Source of the DNA: Flavobacterium xinjiangense
GTDB taxonomy: Bacteria > Bacteroidota > Bacteroidia > Flavobacteriales > Flavobacteriaceae
Direction of reading: 5' to 3'
Length of the DNA stretch: 64,000 nt
NCBI RefSeq assembly: GCF_900142885.1
Contig: NZ_FRCL01000004.1
Coordinates: 124,001-188,000 of the forward strand
Part shown: positions 8,278 to 16,968 of the stretch, piece after piece
How the letters are laid out: each line of letters opens with the position of its first letter
How positions within the stretch are numbered: position 1 is the first letter of the stretch
Program-made: the position numbers and the translations under genes
Notes under the pieces: generated by a model
Databases searched by the model: none
Told to the model about the DNA's origin: nothing
What the model saw: only the letters and a program-made list of their open reading frames with translations

Positions 8278-9004
8278 AATACAGCATTTGAATTTCTTTA
8301 ATATCAAATTCAGAAACACGATCATCTTCCAAGAGAATTTCGAGTTTACCAATTGAAGAAATGCCTTGAATAATTCCCATAAATTTTTGATTATTCGAAT
8401 CTGAAAAAGGCATCGGAATTCCTTTTTTAAATAACTTATTGGTATAATCTGACCATAGCATTTCAGAATGTTGTTCCCATGATTTTAAATTATATTCAAT
8501 TTTATCAATAATCGTAAATAGCAAGTCGTCCTTATTATATTTTGTGTCACAAATCACCGCCATTGATGACGCTTTAGGCAAATTTTCAAAATTAGTTTGG
8601 TTCACATTTAAGCCTAAACCGACAATAGAAATAATACTTCCGTCACTTTTGATGCTATTTTCAATCAAAATGCCACCTATTTTTTTATTGTATGACATTA
8701 TGTCGTTTGGCCATTTGATACTAAGATCTGGAATCTTATAGTATTCAAGAGCCTCAATTACCGCAAGCGAGACTATAATATTGAGATTATAAATCTGACA
8801 AATATCTGATAAAAAGTCCTTTACCAAAACACTCAATATTAAGTTTTTACCTGTCTCAGAAGCCCATACGGCACCCATTTGTCCTTTTCCTTTTGTTTGA
8901 CTCTCAGCTGTAACGACCGTAAGATTTTCAAGTTCTTGTTTGTTCGATAATCCTTTGAGAAACTCATTTGTTGAATCTATGGCATCGAGTTTGATTAGTT
9001 TCAT
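8276..9004 (-). CDS. birA: Biotin--[acetyl-CoA-carboxylase] ligase, short form
   Basis: A 242-residue ligase with the biotinyl-AMP loop (QTKGKGQMGAVWASETGKNL), the catalytic IKWPNDI, and KKIGGILIE, all classical for BirA/LplA-type catalytic domains, plus a short C-terminal SH3-like domain. It attaches biotin to carrier proteins such as AccB. There is no N-terminal helix-turn-helix, so unlike E. coli BirA it cannot act as a repressor (group I form). It is divergent from rsfS. Confidence 0.94.
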   Translation of the reverse strand: MKLIKLDAIDSTNEFLKGLSNKQELENLTVVTAESQTKGKGQMGAVWASETGKNLILSVLVKDFLSDICQIYNLNIIVSLAVIEALEYYKIPDLSIKWPNDIMSYNKKIGGILIENSIKSDGSIISIVGLGLNVNQTNFENLPKASSMAVICDTKYNKDDLLFTIIDKIEYNLKSWEQHSEMLWSDYTNKLFKKGIPMPFSDSNNQKFMGIIQGISSIGKLEILLEDDRVSEFDIKEIQMLY

Positions 9005-9099
9005 ATAACGTATTTTGTGAAACAGAATTTAATATTGTGTTAAGGTTCAAAAATAATCACAAAAAATGGTAACTTTACAAACTTATTTAAAAATAATTC

Positions 9100-9471
9100 A
9101 TGGCGAAAAAGACTATAAATAATGATGACCTGTTGGCAAACATCATTAAGGGGATTGAAGAGGTAAAAGGAAATGATATCGATATTCTTGATTTAAGAGA
9201 AATAGACACGGCAGTTTGTGACTATTTTATCATCTGCAATGGTAATTCAAATACACAAGTTAACGCGATCGTTAACTCTATTCAAAAAACAGTATCAAAA
9301 GAATTGAAAGACAAGCCTTGGCATGTTGAGGGAACGGATAATGCTGAATGGGTACTGATGGATTACGTTAACATAGTGGTACATGTTTTCCAAAAACACA
9401 TCCGTGAATATTACAATATTGAGAGCCTTTGGGGTGATGCAAAAATCACTACAATCCAAAACAAATACTAA
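9100..9471 (+). CDS. rsfS: Ribosomal silencing factor RsfS
   Basis: A 123-residue protein of the Iojap/RsfS family: IDILDLREIDTAVCDYFIIC, then the conserved KPWHVEGTDNAEWVLMDYVN and VVHVFQKHIREYYNIESLWG. RsfS binds uL14 on the 50S subunit and blocks subunit joining when nutrients are short. It is followed 14 bp later by ftsH, an arrangement that suggests one transcript. A near-consensus -7 element (TAACTTTA) lies about 25 bp upstream. Confidence 0.95.
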   Translation: MAKKTINNDDLLANIIKGIEEVKGNDIDILDLREIDTAVCDYFIICNGNSNTQVNAIVNSIQKTVSKELKDKPWHVEGTDNAEWVLMDYVNIVVHVFQKHIREYYNIESLWGDAKITTIQNKY

Positions 9472-9485
9472 AGAAATAACTTATA

Positions 9486-11411
9486 ATGGCTAAAGATAAT
9501 AATCCAAATTCGAATAAATTTAAAGTAAGTCCTTGGTTAATTTACACTGCAATATTATTAATTTTTCTGTTTATAAGTTTTATAACTGGGGGATCTAGCT
9601 TACAGGAACCCGCACAATTGACATCTTCTAAATTTAACACCTATTTAGAAAAAGGACAAATTGAAAAAGTTATCGTTTACAATAAAACAGAAGCCGAGGT
9701 ATATCTTAACGCAGCAGCTTTAAAAGATGCTGTACATAAAAAAGTAGCAAAAGACGTTTTTGACAGGCCTAATAAAGGTCCGCATTACTCTTTTGATATC
9801 GGAAACGATCAAATATTCCAAACTAAGCTTGAAAAAGCAGTTGCGGAAGGAAAATTAAAAGACTTTAATTTCCTACCAAAAAACAACTGGACTGACATTC
9901 TTATAAGCTTATTACCAATTATTATAATTATTGGTGTATGGATTTTTATCATGAGAAAAATGTCAGGCGGCGGCGGTGGCGGTGGCGGACAAATTTTCAA
10001 TATTGGAAAATCGAAAGCTAAACTTTTTGACGAAAAAACAGATATTAAAACAACATTTAAAGATGTTGCCGGACTTGAAGGAGCAAAAGAAGAGATACAA
10101 GAAATTGTTGAATTCCTTAAAAATCCTGAAAAATACACCAACCTTGGGGGAAAAATTCCAAAAGGAGCGTTATTGGTTGGACCTCCCGGAACTGGTAAAA
10201 CTTTATTGGCAAAAGCCGTAGCAGGTGAAGCACAAGTTCCTTTTTTCTCATTATCAGGTTCTGATTTTGTTGAAATGTTTGTAGGAGTTGGTGCATCCCG
10301 TGTACGTGATTTATTTAAACAAGCAAAAGAAAAATCACCAGCAATCATTTTTATTGATGAAATTGATGCTGTAGGTAGAGCTCGGGGAAAAAGTAATATG
10401 TCAGGCGGAAATGACGAACGTGAGAATACATTAAACCAATTGCTAACAGAAATGGATGGTTTTGGTACTAATTCTAACGTTATTGTTTTGGCCGCTACAA
10501 ACAGAGCCGATGTTCTTGACAAAGCCTTGATGCGTGCTGGTCGTTTTGATAGACAAATTTTCGTTGATTTACCGGACATTCGTGAACGTGCAGAGATTTT
10601 CAAAGTTCACTTAGCTCCTTTGAAAAAAATTGAAGGACTTGACACTGACTTTTTAGCAAAACAAACTCCTGGTTTTTCAGGTGCGGATATTGCTAATGTA
10701 TGTAATGAAGCTGCATTGATTGCAGCAAGAAATAATAAAACAGCCGTAGACAAGCAAGATTTCTTAGATGCTGTTGACAGAATTGTTGGTGGTCTTGAAA
10801 AGAAAAATAAAATTGTAACTCCAGAAGAAAAGAAAGCAATTGCGATCCACGAAGCTGGTCACGCTACTGTAAGTTGGATGCTAGAGCACGCAGCACCATT
10901 AATCAAAGTCACTATTGTTCCTAGAGGACAAAGTCTTGGAGCGGCATGGTATCTACCAGAAGAGCGCTTAATTGTTCGTCCTGATCAAATGCTAGACGAA
11001 ATGTGTGCTACAATGGGTGGAAGAGCTGCTGAAAAAGTAACTTTCAACAGAATTTCAACCGGAGCATTAAGCGATTTAGAAAAAGTAACCAAGCAAGCAC
11101 GAGCTATGGTCACAATATATGGTTTGAATGAAAAAATTGGTAATGTTACCTATTATGATTCAACTGGACAAAGTGAGTACAGTTTCTCAAAACCATATTC
11201 TGAAGAAACGGCTAGAATTATAGATGAAGAAATTTCATTACTTATTGAAAGTCAATACCAAAGAGCTATTGAAATCTTAGAAGAAAATAAAGATAAGCTA
11301 AATCAGCTAGCCAATATTCTAATTGAAAAGGAAGTTATATTCAAAGATGATTTAGAAGCAATTTTTGGAAAAAGAACTTTTGATAAAAATCTAGAAGAAG
11401 TAGTATCTTAG
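9486..11411 (+). CDS. ftsH: ATP-dependent zinc metalloprotease FtsH
   Basis: A 641-residue membrane protease. Two transmembrane helices (about 14-35 and 137-156) flank a periplasmic domain. After an eight-glycine linker (161-168) comes the AAA module with Walker A GPPGTGKT (232-239), Walker B FIDEID, and the SRH region, then the zinc protease motif HEAGH (455-459). It degrades membrane and regulatory proteins; in many bacteria it controls lipid A synthesis, which fits the lipid genes downstream. Preceded by rsfS, followed by terminator 11439-11480. Confidence 0.97.
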   Translation: MAKDNNPNSNKFKVSPWLIYTAILLIFLFISFITGGSSLQEPAQLTSSKFNTYLEKGQIEKVIVYNKTEAEVYLNAAALKDAVHKKVAKDVFDRPNKGPHYSFDIGNDQIFQTKLEKAVAEGKLKDFNFLPKNNWTDILISLLPIIIIIGVWIFIMRKMSGGGGGGGGQIFNIGKSKAKLFDEKTDIKTTFKDVAGLEGAKEEIQEIVEFLKNPEKYTNLGGKIPKGALLVGPPGTGKTLLAKAVAGEAQVPFFSLSGSDFVEMFVGVGASRVRDLFKQAKEKSPAIIFIDEIDAVGRARGKSNMSGGNDERENTLNQLLTEMDGFGTNSNVIVLAATNRADVLDKALMRAGRFDRQIFVDLPDIRERAEIFKVHLAPLKKIEGLDTDFLAKQTPGFSGADIANVCNEAALIAARNNKTAVDKQDFLDAVDRIVGGLEKKNKIVTPEEKKAIAIHEAGHATVSWMLEHAAPLIKVTIVPRGQSLGAAWYLPEERLIVRPDQMLDEMCATMGGRAAEKVTFNRISTGALSDLEKVTKQARAMVTIYGLNEKIGNVTYYDSTGQSEYSFSKPYSEETARIIDEEISLLIESQYQRAIEILEENKDKLNQLANILIEKEVIFKDDLEAIFGKRTFDKNLEEVVS

Positions 11412-11438
11412 AAAAACACATATAATTTAATTATTTTT

Positions 11439-11480
11439 AAAATCTTAATTCAAAAACCTCTTTTGAATTAAGATTTTTTT
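11439..11480 (+). terminator. Terminator after ftsH
   Basis: A perfect 17-bp stem (11439-11455 with 11461-11477), 5-nt loop and a T-run to 11480. The end of the T-run is the first base of the next gene's -7 element. Confidence 0.9.
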
Positions 11481-11487
11481 ATCTTTG
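11480..11487 (+). promoter_or_regulatory. -7 element of the LUD-cdsA-psd operon
   Basis: TATCTTTG matches TAnnTTTG exactly and abuts the ftsH terminator. It lies 39 nt before the LUD start codon. Confidence 0.55.
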
Positions 11488-11525
11488 GACGTTTTCAAAT
11501 AATAAATTAAGTAGTTTAAAAGTAT

Positions 11526-12128
11526 ATGAGTCTTTTTAGAAAATTTTTTGGTTCTATTAATCCAGCCTCTGACGAAGATAAAGAGAGTGAATTTAGTAAA
11601 TCCTTTACTGACAATGCTACCTCTGTAGATGAAAAATTTATCTATAATTTTAAAAAAAATGGTGGTAAATTTTTATACTGTGAAAATTCAGAAGAAGTGA
11701 GCGAACATTTTGAAAATATACTCGAAGAAAATGACTGGTTTGAAAGTGCAGTAATGTGCTACGACCCCACTCTTTTCAAGATTCTTGATGATAATAAACT
11801 TACTTATGACAAATCCGTAAATCCAAAATTTCTTCTTGCAAGTTGTGAAAACTTAATTGCCGAAGAGGGTTCTATTTTATTTTCTTCAAAACAAATAAAA
11901 CAACACAAACCAAACGAATTACCTGCTAACATTATAATTTTAGCTACCACAAGCCAGATTCTTGCTACAAAAAGCGATGGTCTTAGTGCTATAAAAAAGA
12001 AATACGAGAGAGACTACCCTACCAATATTACTACAATAAAATATTTCGAAAAAGCAAAAGAGGAAGATTTTACTCAATACGGAAGTTCAGCAAAAAATCT
12101 TTATTTATTGCTTTTAGAAGACCAGTAA
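11526..12128 (+). CDS. LUD-domain protein (LutC/YkgG-like)
   Basis: A 200-residue protein whose core resembles the LUD domain of LutB/LutC: a Rossmann-like region with LLASCENLIAEEGSILFSSK and NIIILATTSQIL. LutBC proteins take part in lactate oxidation, but no lutA/lutB partner is here and the N-terminal 35 residues (serine and acidic) are different. It is 1 bp upstream of cdsA, so it belongs to the phospholipid operon. The function in this setting is unknown; the LUD assignment is by pattern only. Confidence 0.7.
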   Translation: MSLFRKFFGSINPASDEDKESEFSKSFTDNATSVDEKFIYNFKKNGGKFLYCENSEEVSEHFENILEENDWFESAVMCYDPTLFKILDDNKLTYDKSVNPKFLLASCENLIAEEGSILFSSKQIKQHKPNELPANIIILATTSQILATKSDGLSAIKKKYERDYPTNITTIKYFEKAKEEDFTQYGSSAKNLYLLLLEDQ

Positions 12129-12129
12129 G

Positions 12130-13020
12130 ATGAATGAAACACTCAAGAGAGCAATATCTGGTGCTGTATACATAATATTATTAATAGCCTCTATATTATA
12201 TTCTACTGAAAGCTTTTTCATATTATTTGGAGCTTTCCTAATTATAGCTGTTTATGAATTTTGCAATTTAGTTCAGATAAACAAAGTATTTCCAATTCTG
12301 CTCGGAACAGTTTTATACAGCGCAGTAACTTTAGTGAGTCATTACAATAAAATCACTGCAGATACTATCAATCAACTATTCAATACTGATTTAGAAATTT
12401 CAATTAACATACAGCAGTTAGACATCGTTCTATTAGTTGTAGCGTTGGTTGTATCCATAAAATGTATCCTTTTCTTATTTTATGATAACATTCAAAAAAT
12501 AAGCACTTCGTCAAAATACTTGTATTTATTGGGGTACATTATTCTGCCATTTGTGTTTATTACTAAAATTTCTTTTGGTATAAATGACTATAATCCCAAA
12601 ATTATAATTGGATTGTTCATTTTAATATGGACGAACGATACCTTTGCTTATATTGTAGGGAAATCTATAGGTCGCACTAAATTATTAGAAAAAATATCCC
12701 CTAAAAAAACAGTTGAAGGATTCTTAGGTGGAATTGTTTTTGCAATTTTAGCAGGCTACCTTATCTCAAAATATTATATCAGAGCCAATCCGCAGTTTAG
12801 CGAAAGATCTATCTTAATTTGGACCTCAATCGCTGTAATTGTTGGAGTTGTAGGTACAATAGGAGACTTAATAGAGTCAAAATTCAAACGTATTGCTGGC
12901 GTAAAAGATAGCGGCAGTATAATGCCTGGTCATGGAGGCATTCTAGATCGATTAGATAGTGTTATATTTGTAGCACCAATTATATTTTTATTTTACCAAA
13001 TCTTAAACTATGTTTCATAA
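12130..13020 (+). CDS. cdsA: Phosphatidate cytidylyltransferase
   Basis: A 296-residue integral membrane enzyme with about eight hydrophobic segments and the complete CdsA signature near the C-terminus: SKFKRIAGVKDSG, then PGHGGILDRLD. It makes CDP-diacylglycerol from CTP and phosphatidate, the branch point for phosphatidylethanolamine and acidic phospholipids. It starts 1 bp after the LUD gene and overlaps psd by 11 bp, indicating translational coupling. Confidence 0.95.
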   Translation: MNETLKRAISGAVYIILLIASILYSTESFFILFGAFLIIAVYEFCNLVQINKVFPILLGTVLYSAVTLVSHYNKITADTINQLFNTDLEISINIQQLDIVLLVVALVVSIKCILFLFYDNIQKISTSSKYLYLLGYIILPFVFITKISFGINDYNPKIIIGLFILIWTNDTFAYIVGKSIGRTKLLEKISPKKTVEGFLGGIVFAILAGYLISKYYIRANPQFSERSILIWTSIAVIVGVVGTIGDLIESKFKRIAGVKDSGSIMPGHGGILDRLDSVIFVAPIIFLFYQILNYVS

Positions 13021-13663
13021 AGAAGGAACCCCGTCTATATTGCTAGGCATTATTTTCAGTACTACGGTACTTTTATTGTCTGATAAATTTATCGACACTA
13101 ACTGGATTAAAATGTTAATTCAGATAAGTGCTTTTTTAGTGCTAATTATCATTTTGCAATTTTTCAGAAATCCAAAAAGGACTGTAATACTAAATGACAA
13201 TCAAATCCTTGCTCCTGTTGATGGCAAAGTAGTTGTTATTGAAGAAGTGTTTGAAGGAGAATATTTTAAAGACAAACGTCTGCAAATATCTATTTTTATG
13301 TCACCAATAAATGTGCATGTAACTCGTTATGCTCTTAGCGGAATTGTAAAATTCAGTAAATATCATCCTGGAAAATTTTTAGTGGCTTGGCATCCAAAAG
13401 CAAGTGAAGAAAACGAACGAACTACAGTAGTCATTGAGAACAATACATTTGGTGCAATTTTATACCGCCAGATTGCTGGTGCTTTAGCGCGGCGAATTGT
13501 AAATTACGCCGAAGAAGGAATGCAGGTTATTCAGGGAACTGATGCTGGTTTCATTAAATTTGGTTCAAGAGTAGATATATTTTTACCTCTTGGGACTCCT
13601 GTCAATGTAGTACTTAATCAAAAAGCCATTGGCGGAAAAACAATTATTGCTACAAAAGGATAA
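13010..13663 (+). CDS. psd: Phosphatidylserine decarboxylase (short, archaeal-type)
   Basis: A 217-residue proenzyme with two N-terminal membrane segments (about 8-24 and 34-51), the domain start LAPVDGKVVVIEE, and the self-cleavage site KFGSRVD (Gly185-Ser186), whose serine becomes the pyruvoyl group. It converts phosphatidylserine to phosphatidylethanolamine. The short form with GS instead of LGST is usual in Bacteroidota. Overlaps cdsA by 11 bp; its stop codon shares a base with the next ATG. Confidence 0.93.
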   Translation: MFHKEGTPSILLGIIFSTTVLLLSDKFIDTNWIKMLIQISAFLVLIIILQFFRNPKRTVILNDNQILAPVDGKVVVIEEVFEGEYFKDKRLQISIFMSPINVHVTRYALSGIVKFSKYHPGKFLVAWHPKASEENERTTVVIENNTFGAILYRQIAGALARRIVNYAEEGMQVIQGTDAGFIKFGSRVDIFLPLGTPVNVVLNQKAIGGKTIIATKG

Positions 13664-13932
13664 TGATCGAAAAAGATTTAGATACACGATTTCAAGAAGC
13701 GGTGGAAATCGCTTCTGACATGACTCAGGCATCTTTGCCGCAAGATGTTCAACTGAGACTTTATGCTTTTTATAAACAGGCTACTCTGGGAATTTTGGAT
13801 TTAAAACAAGCGTCGAACTATCATCTGAGAGATGCTTTCAAAACAAATGCATGGATGCAAATTAGCCATCTTAGTTCTGATGAAGCCAAGGAACAGTATA
13901 TAGAAATTATCAACTCTCTTTTGAAAAAGTAA
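13663..13932 (+). CDS. Acyl-CoA-binding protein
   Basis: An 89-residue protein, the usual ACBP length, with RFQEAVEIASDMTQASLPQD, the central LYAFYKQATLG signature, and the final helix KEQYIEIINSLLKK. ACBPs form a four-helix bundle that binds long-chain acyl-CoA in the cytoplasm. Its start overlaps the psd stop by one base, so it is translated with the phospholipid enzymes; a role in feeding acyl groups into lipid synthesis is an inference from this placement. Confidence 0.9.
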   Translation: MIEKDLDTRFQEAVEIASDMTQASLPQDVQLRLYAFYKQATLGILDLKQASNYHLRDAFKTNAWMQISHLSSDEAKEQYIEIINSLLKK

Positions 13933-13939
13933 ATTCCAA

Positions 13940-14710
13940 ATGAAAAAAAATATTTTTTTACTATCTAACTTACTGTTAGTTTCATTATTACTATCCTGTA
14001 ATAATAAAAAATTAACTGAAGTTGTAGACGTTCCGCTTCCTACAGTTCAAGAAAAACTAGCGATGGGACTTCCTGAAGATGTCAAAGCTAACGAAGGTTC
14101 TTTTCAGTTGGAAAAACTACCTTATTCATACGATGCATTAGCCCCAAATATTTCGGCTGCAACATTAGAAATGCATTATTCTAAACATTATCTAACGTAT
14201 ACCAATAATTTAAACAGGGCGTTAGCAGGAACACCATTGGAAAACCTAACGATTGAAGAAGTGTTAGCTAAATTAGACTTGAATGATGCGAGCATCCGGA
14301 ACAATGCAGGCGGTTATTACAATCATACCTTATACTGGCAATGTATGGCTCCAAAAGCTGGTGGACAACCTAAAGATGTTTTAGCAGACGCAATCACCAA
14401 AAAATTTGGAACATTTGAAGATTTTACGTCATTATTCAAAAACGAATCCGTTAAACTTTTTGGTTCTGGCTGGGTATGGCTAGTGGTTGACAGAGCAGGT
14501 GAGCTACAAATTACAAGCACTCAAAATCAAGACAATCCGTTAATGGTGAATGCAGTAATTCAAGGAAAACCTATCCTAGCCTTAGATATTTGGGAACATG
14601 CTTATTATTTGGATTACCAATACAAAAGAAAAAATTATGTAGATGCTTTTTTCAATGTAATCAATTGGAACAAAGTTTCCGAAAACTATGATGCCGCTGT
14701 AAAGAAGTAG
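13940..14710 (+). CDS. Superoxide dismutase, Mn-type by motif, predicted lipoprotein
   Basis: A 256-residue protein. The first 20 residues are a lipoprotein signal ending in LLLSC, so it should be anchored at the envelope. The SOD fold starts near residue 54 (KLPYSYDALAPNI). Metal ligands are visible in MHYSKHYLTY, YYNHTLYW, and DIWEHAYYLDYQ. The metal-tuning positions read AGG before the second ligand and TQNQD later, as in E. coli MnSOD rather than FeSOD (AAQ and NAG). It removes superoxide. It follows the ACBP gene by 7 bp and closes the operon before terminator 14731-14767. Confidence 0.92.
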   Translation: MKKNIFLLSNLLLVSLLLSCNNKKLTEVVDVPLPTVQEKLAMGLPEDVKANEGSFQLEKLPYSYDALAPNISAATLEMHYSKHYLTYTNNLNRALAGTPLENLTIEEVLAKLDLNDASIRNNAGGYYNHTLYWQCMAPKAGGQPKDVLADAITKKFGTFEDFTSLFKNESVKLFGSGWVWLVVDRAGELQITSTQNQDNPLMVNAVIQGKPILALDIWEHAYYLDYQYKRKNYVDAFFNVINWNKVSENYDAAVKK

Positions 14711-14730
14711 TCAATTCAGTTTTAAGATAA

Positions 14731-14767
14731 AAAAAATGCTGTTACAAAATTTGTAACAGCATTTTTT
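14731..14767. terminator. Bidirectional terminator between sod and the amylase gene
   Basis: Stem of at least 14 bp (14732-14745 with 14753-14766) with A- and T-runs at the feet, a 7-nt loop, placed between convergent genes. Confidence 0.88.
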
Positions 14768-14808
14768 ATAAATAGAAATTAAGAATTAAAAAACGTATTA
14801 CAGTTGAG

Positions 14809-16680
14809 TTATTTCAACTGATAAATAAATGATTCTGATGGAGCAATAGTAATTTGGGCTTTTCCTTCACCCTTTTTAACCTGCAATTGTACAGCACTCT
14901 TTTTATACAATTGGTCAGTCAATGTATAATTTCCGTCTTTCAAATTCCATATTTGGATAATATCTGAAGGAATTTTTAATTCGAAATTGCTCGTGGTAAG
15001 CCAAGAAAAATTTGCAATCACAATCAATTTTTGAGTGTCAGACCAACGTGTGAAGGAATAAATTCCAGGATCATACCCTTTTGTATTGTGACGATTTACA
15101 GTTTGAATTTCTTCGAATTTCCCCATTAATGCAGAACTATTAATTGAAAAATTAAGCAATCGCTTATAAAAATCACGCAAGTCTTTTTCGTCTTGTGTGA
15201 GTTGGCCTCCGTCAAATTTTCCACCGTTCATCCAACGTTGATGATTTGGCACACCAACATAATCAAAAATTGAAGTTCTGGAATGTGTACCGAAACCAGC
15301 ATTTTCGTTTCCTTCTTCTCCTACTTCCTGTCCAAAATAAACCATAGTTGGCGAAGTGCTTATCGCAGTTGAAACAATCATCAATGGTTTTCCTTTTTGC
15401 GGTGTTCCTGCAAATTCAGGGCTTGCTAAACGTTGCTCATCGTGATTATCCAGAAAATGTAACATATGATGTTCAATGTCTTGCATCCCCTTTTGAATAT
15501 CAGATAGTCCATCAGGCAATGATTTTCCTTTAATAATATCTTTCAGTTTATCATAAGTTTCTACTTTATCATACAAATAATCCATTTTCCCCAGATGAAT
15601 GTAATTTCTATATTCCTTGGGATTGTAAACTTCAGCTAATAAAAAAGCATTTGGATTAGCCATTTTTACAGCTGAGTTCATATAACTCCAAAATTCATAA
15701 GGAACCATTTCTGCCATATCATATCTGAAACCATCTACTCCTTTAGCAGTCCAGTACAAAGCAATGGAACGGAATTTTATCCACGAATCAGGAACGTTTT
15801 TATCTTTCCAAAAATTGTAATGCTCCTGATACGATTTAGTATCAAAACCAGTTGGAAGCTCTGGAAAATCCTTAGAACCGTCGGGGCGAATTCCGTAATT
15901 TACTTTTACGGTTTCGTACCAATCGTTCTTATCCGGCTTTGCCATTCGAGAACCATTTCCAGTCCATTTCGCTGGATATTCTTCGAATTTTCCATCAACT
16001 AAAGGATTCTTTTCTCCATTTAAAGGTTTGGCAGTATTTGGTATTTCAAAGCGAGTATTTGGAATATAATAGAAATTATTATCTCTTTTATATCCAACTG
16101 AAACATCATCATCAGCACCAAAATCTTTAACTCCAGCTGGATTATTTTTCCCTTCGTATTTGCGTGCGATATGATTAGGAACAATATCAATAATCACTTT
16201 TAATCCCGCTTTATGGCTTCTGGCAATTAATGCTTCAAATTCTTGCAAACGATTTGCAGGATTTACGGCCAAATCTGGATTTACATTATAATAATCTTTT
16301 ACTGCATATGGAGAACCTGCCCGTCCTTTTACAACTTCCGGATCATCAATAGAGATTCCTATTGCAGTATAATCCCGAATCAAAGCATGGTGTGGAACTC
16401 CGGTATACCAAATATAAGTTGCGCCCAAATCCTTTATTTCGTGAAGGGCTTTGTCGGTGAAATCATTAAACTTCCCAACTCCATTTTCTTCTATGGTTCC
16501 CCAAGGTTTATTAGTGGTATTTTTATTTCCGAATAATCGGGTGAAAACTTGATATACTACAATCTTTTTATCAGAGACTATCTCTTTCTTTTCTGCATTC
16601 ATTTTTAAATCTTTTGTTTTGCAAGCGGTTGCCAAAAGCACTACGCTAATCCCTGCAACTATAATCGTTTTTTTTATCAT
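14809..16680 (-). CDS. GH13 alpha-amylase-family lipoprotein
   Basis: A 623-residue protein with lipobox LLATAC (Cys20). The TIM barrel shows the GH13 regions: I DIVPNH (165-170), II GFRYDMAE with nucleophile Asp321, III LLAEV with acid/base Glu350, and IV FLDNHD with Asp414. A C-terminal beta domain follows (about 535-623). Lipidation puts it at the outer membrane or periplasm, where it would cut alpha-1,4-glucans. No susC/susD pair is beside it, so it is not part of a standard Sus locus here. The product specificity is not readable. Confidence 0.9.
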   Translation of the reverse strand: MIKKTIIVAGISVVLLATACKTKDLKMNAEKKEIVSDKKIVVYQVFTRLFGNKNTTNKPWGTIEENGVGKFNDFTDKALHEIKDLGATYIWYTGVPHHALIRDYTAIGISIDDPEVVKGRAGSPYAVKDYYNVNPDLAVNPANRLQEFEALIARSHKAGLKVIIDIVPNHIARKYEGKNNPAGVKDFGADDDVSVGYKRDNNFYYIPNTRFEIPNTAKPLNGEKNPLVDGKFEEYPAKWTGNGSRMAKPDKNDWYETVKVNYGIRPDGSKDFPELPTGFDTKSYQEHYNFWKDKNVPDSWIKFRSIALYWTAKGVDGFRYDMAEMVPYEFWSYMNSAVKMANPNAFLLAEVYNPKEYRNYIHLGKMDYLYDKVETYDKLKDIIKGKSLPDGLSDIQKGMQDIEHHMLHFLDNHDEQRLASPEFAGTPQKGKPLMIVSTAISTSPTMVYFGQEVGEEGNENAGFGTHSRTSIFDYVGVPNHQRWMNGGKFDGGQLTQDEKDLRDFYKRLLNFSINSSALMGKFEEIQTVNRHNTKGYDPGIYSFTRWSDTQKLIVIANFSWLTTSNFELKIPSDIIQIWNLKDGNYTLTDQLYKKSAVQLQVKKGEGKAQITIAPSESFIYQLK

Positions 16681-16910
16681 ATAAAATTATTTATGCTGGT
16701 TTCAATTCGCTTTTTTGAGATAATTTAACTTATTTATTTATTCAATTTTTAAATTTAATATAATTTAGAGAAAGAAGAGAAGATCGCTCTAAATTTAAAC
16801 GAATACACGCTTTGAAAGAACTACTACAACGAAAGAGTAGCTTTATTTGTTAATAACTTTAAAACCGAAATTACATCGTTTTTTCAGCGTTTTTCAAGTA
16901 TTATAAATAA

Positions 16911-16930
16911 ATCCTAATATCGATTAGGAT
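16911..16930. promoter_or_regulatory. Inverted repeat upstream of the OstA-like gene
   Basis: ATCCTAAT-ATCG-ATTAGGAT has perfect 8-bp arms and ends 14 bp before a consensus -7 element, a position suited to an operator. No regulator is identified. Confidence 0.45.
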
Positions 16931-16944
16931 TGTAACCTTTTTCA

Positions 16945-16952
16945 TAAATTTG
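16945..16952 (+). promoter_or_regulatory. -7 element of the OstA-like gene
   Basis: TAAATTTG matches TAnnTTTG. It is 17 nt before the TTG start, the most common spacing in this window, which supports that start. Confidence 0.6.
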
Positions 16953-16968
16953 ACAAAAAATAAATCCA

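Noticed and set aside
7726..8352. Open frame antisense to the SRPBCC gene and into birA (208 codons)
   Set aside because: Composition rich in I/F/N/S without motif; it overlaps two well-supported genes and a terminator hairpin.
9966..9989. GGC/GGT run read as a microsatellite
   Set aside because: It encodes the glycine linker of FtsH between the second helix and the AAA domain; common in the family.
9809..10603. Long open frame antisense to ftsH (264 codons)
   Set aside because: It mirrors the ftsH coding frame, has a low-complexity Pro/Ile composition and no family motif; the sense protein is complete.
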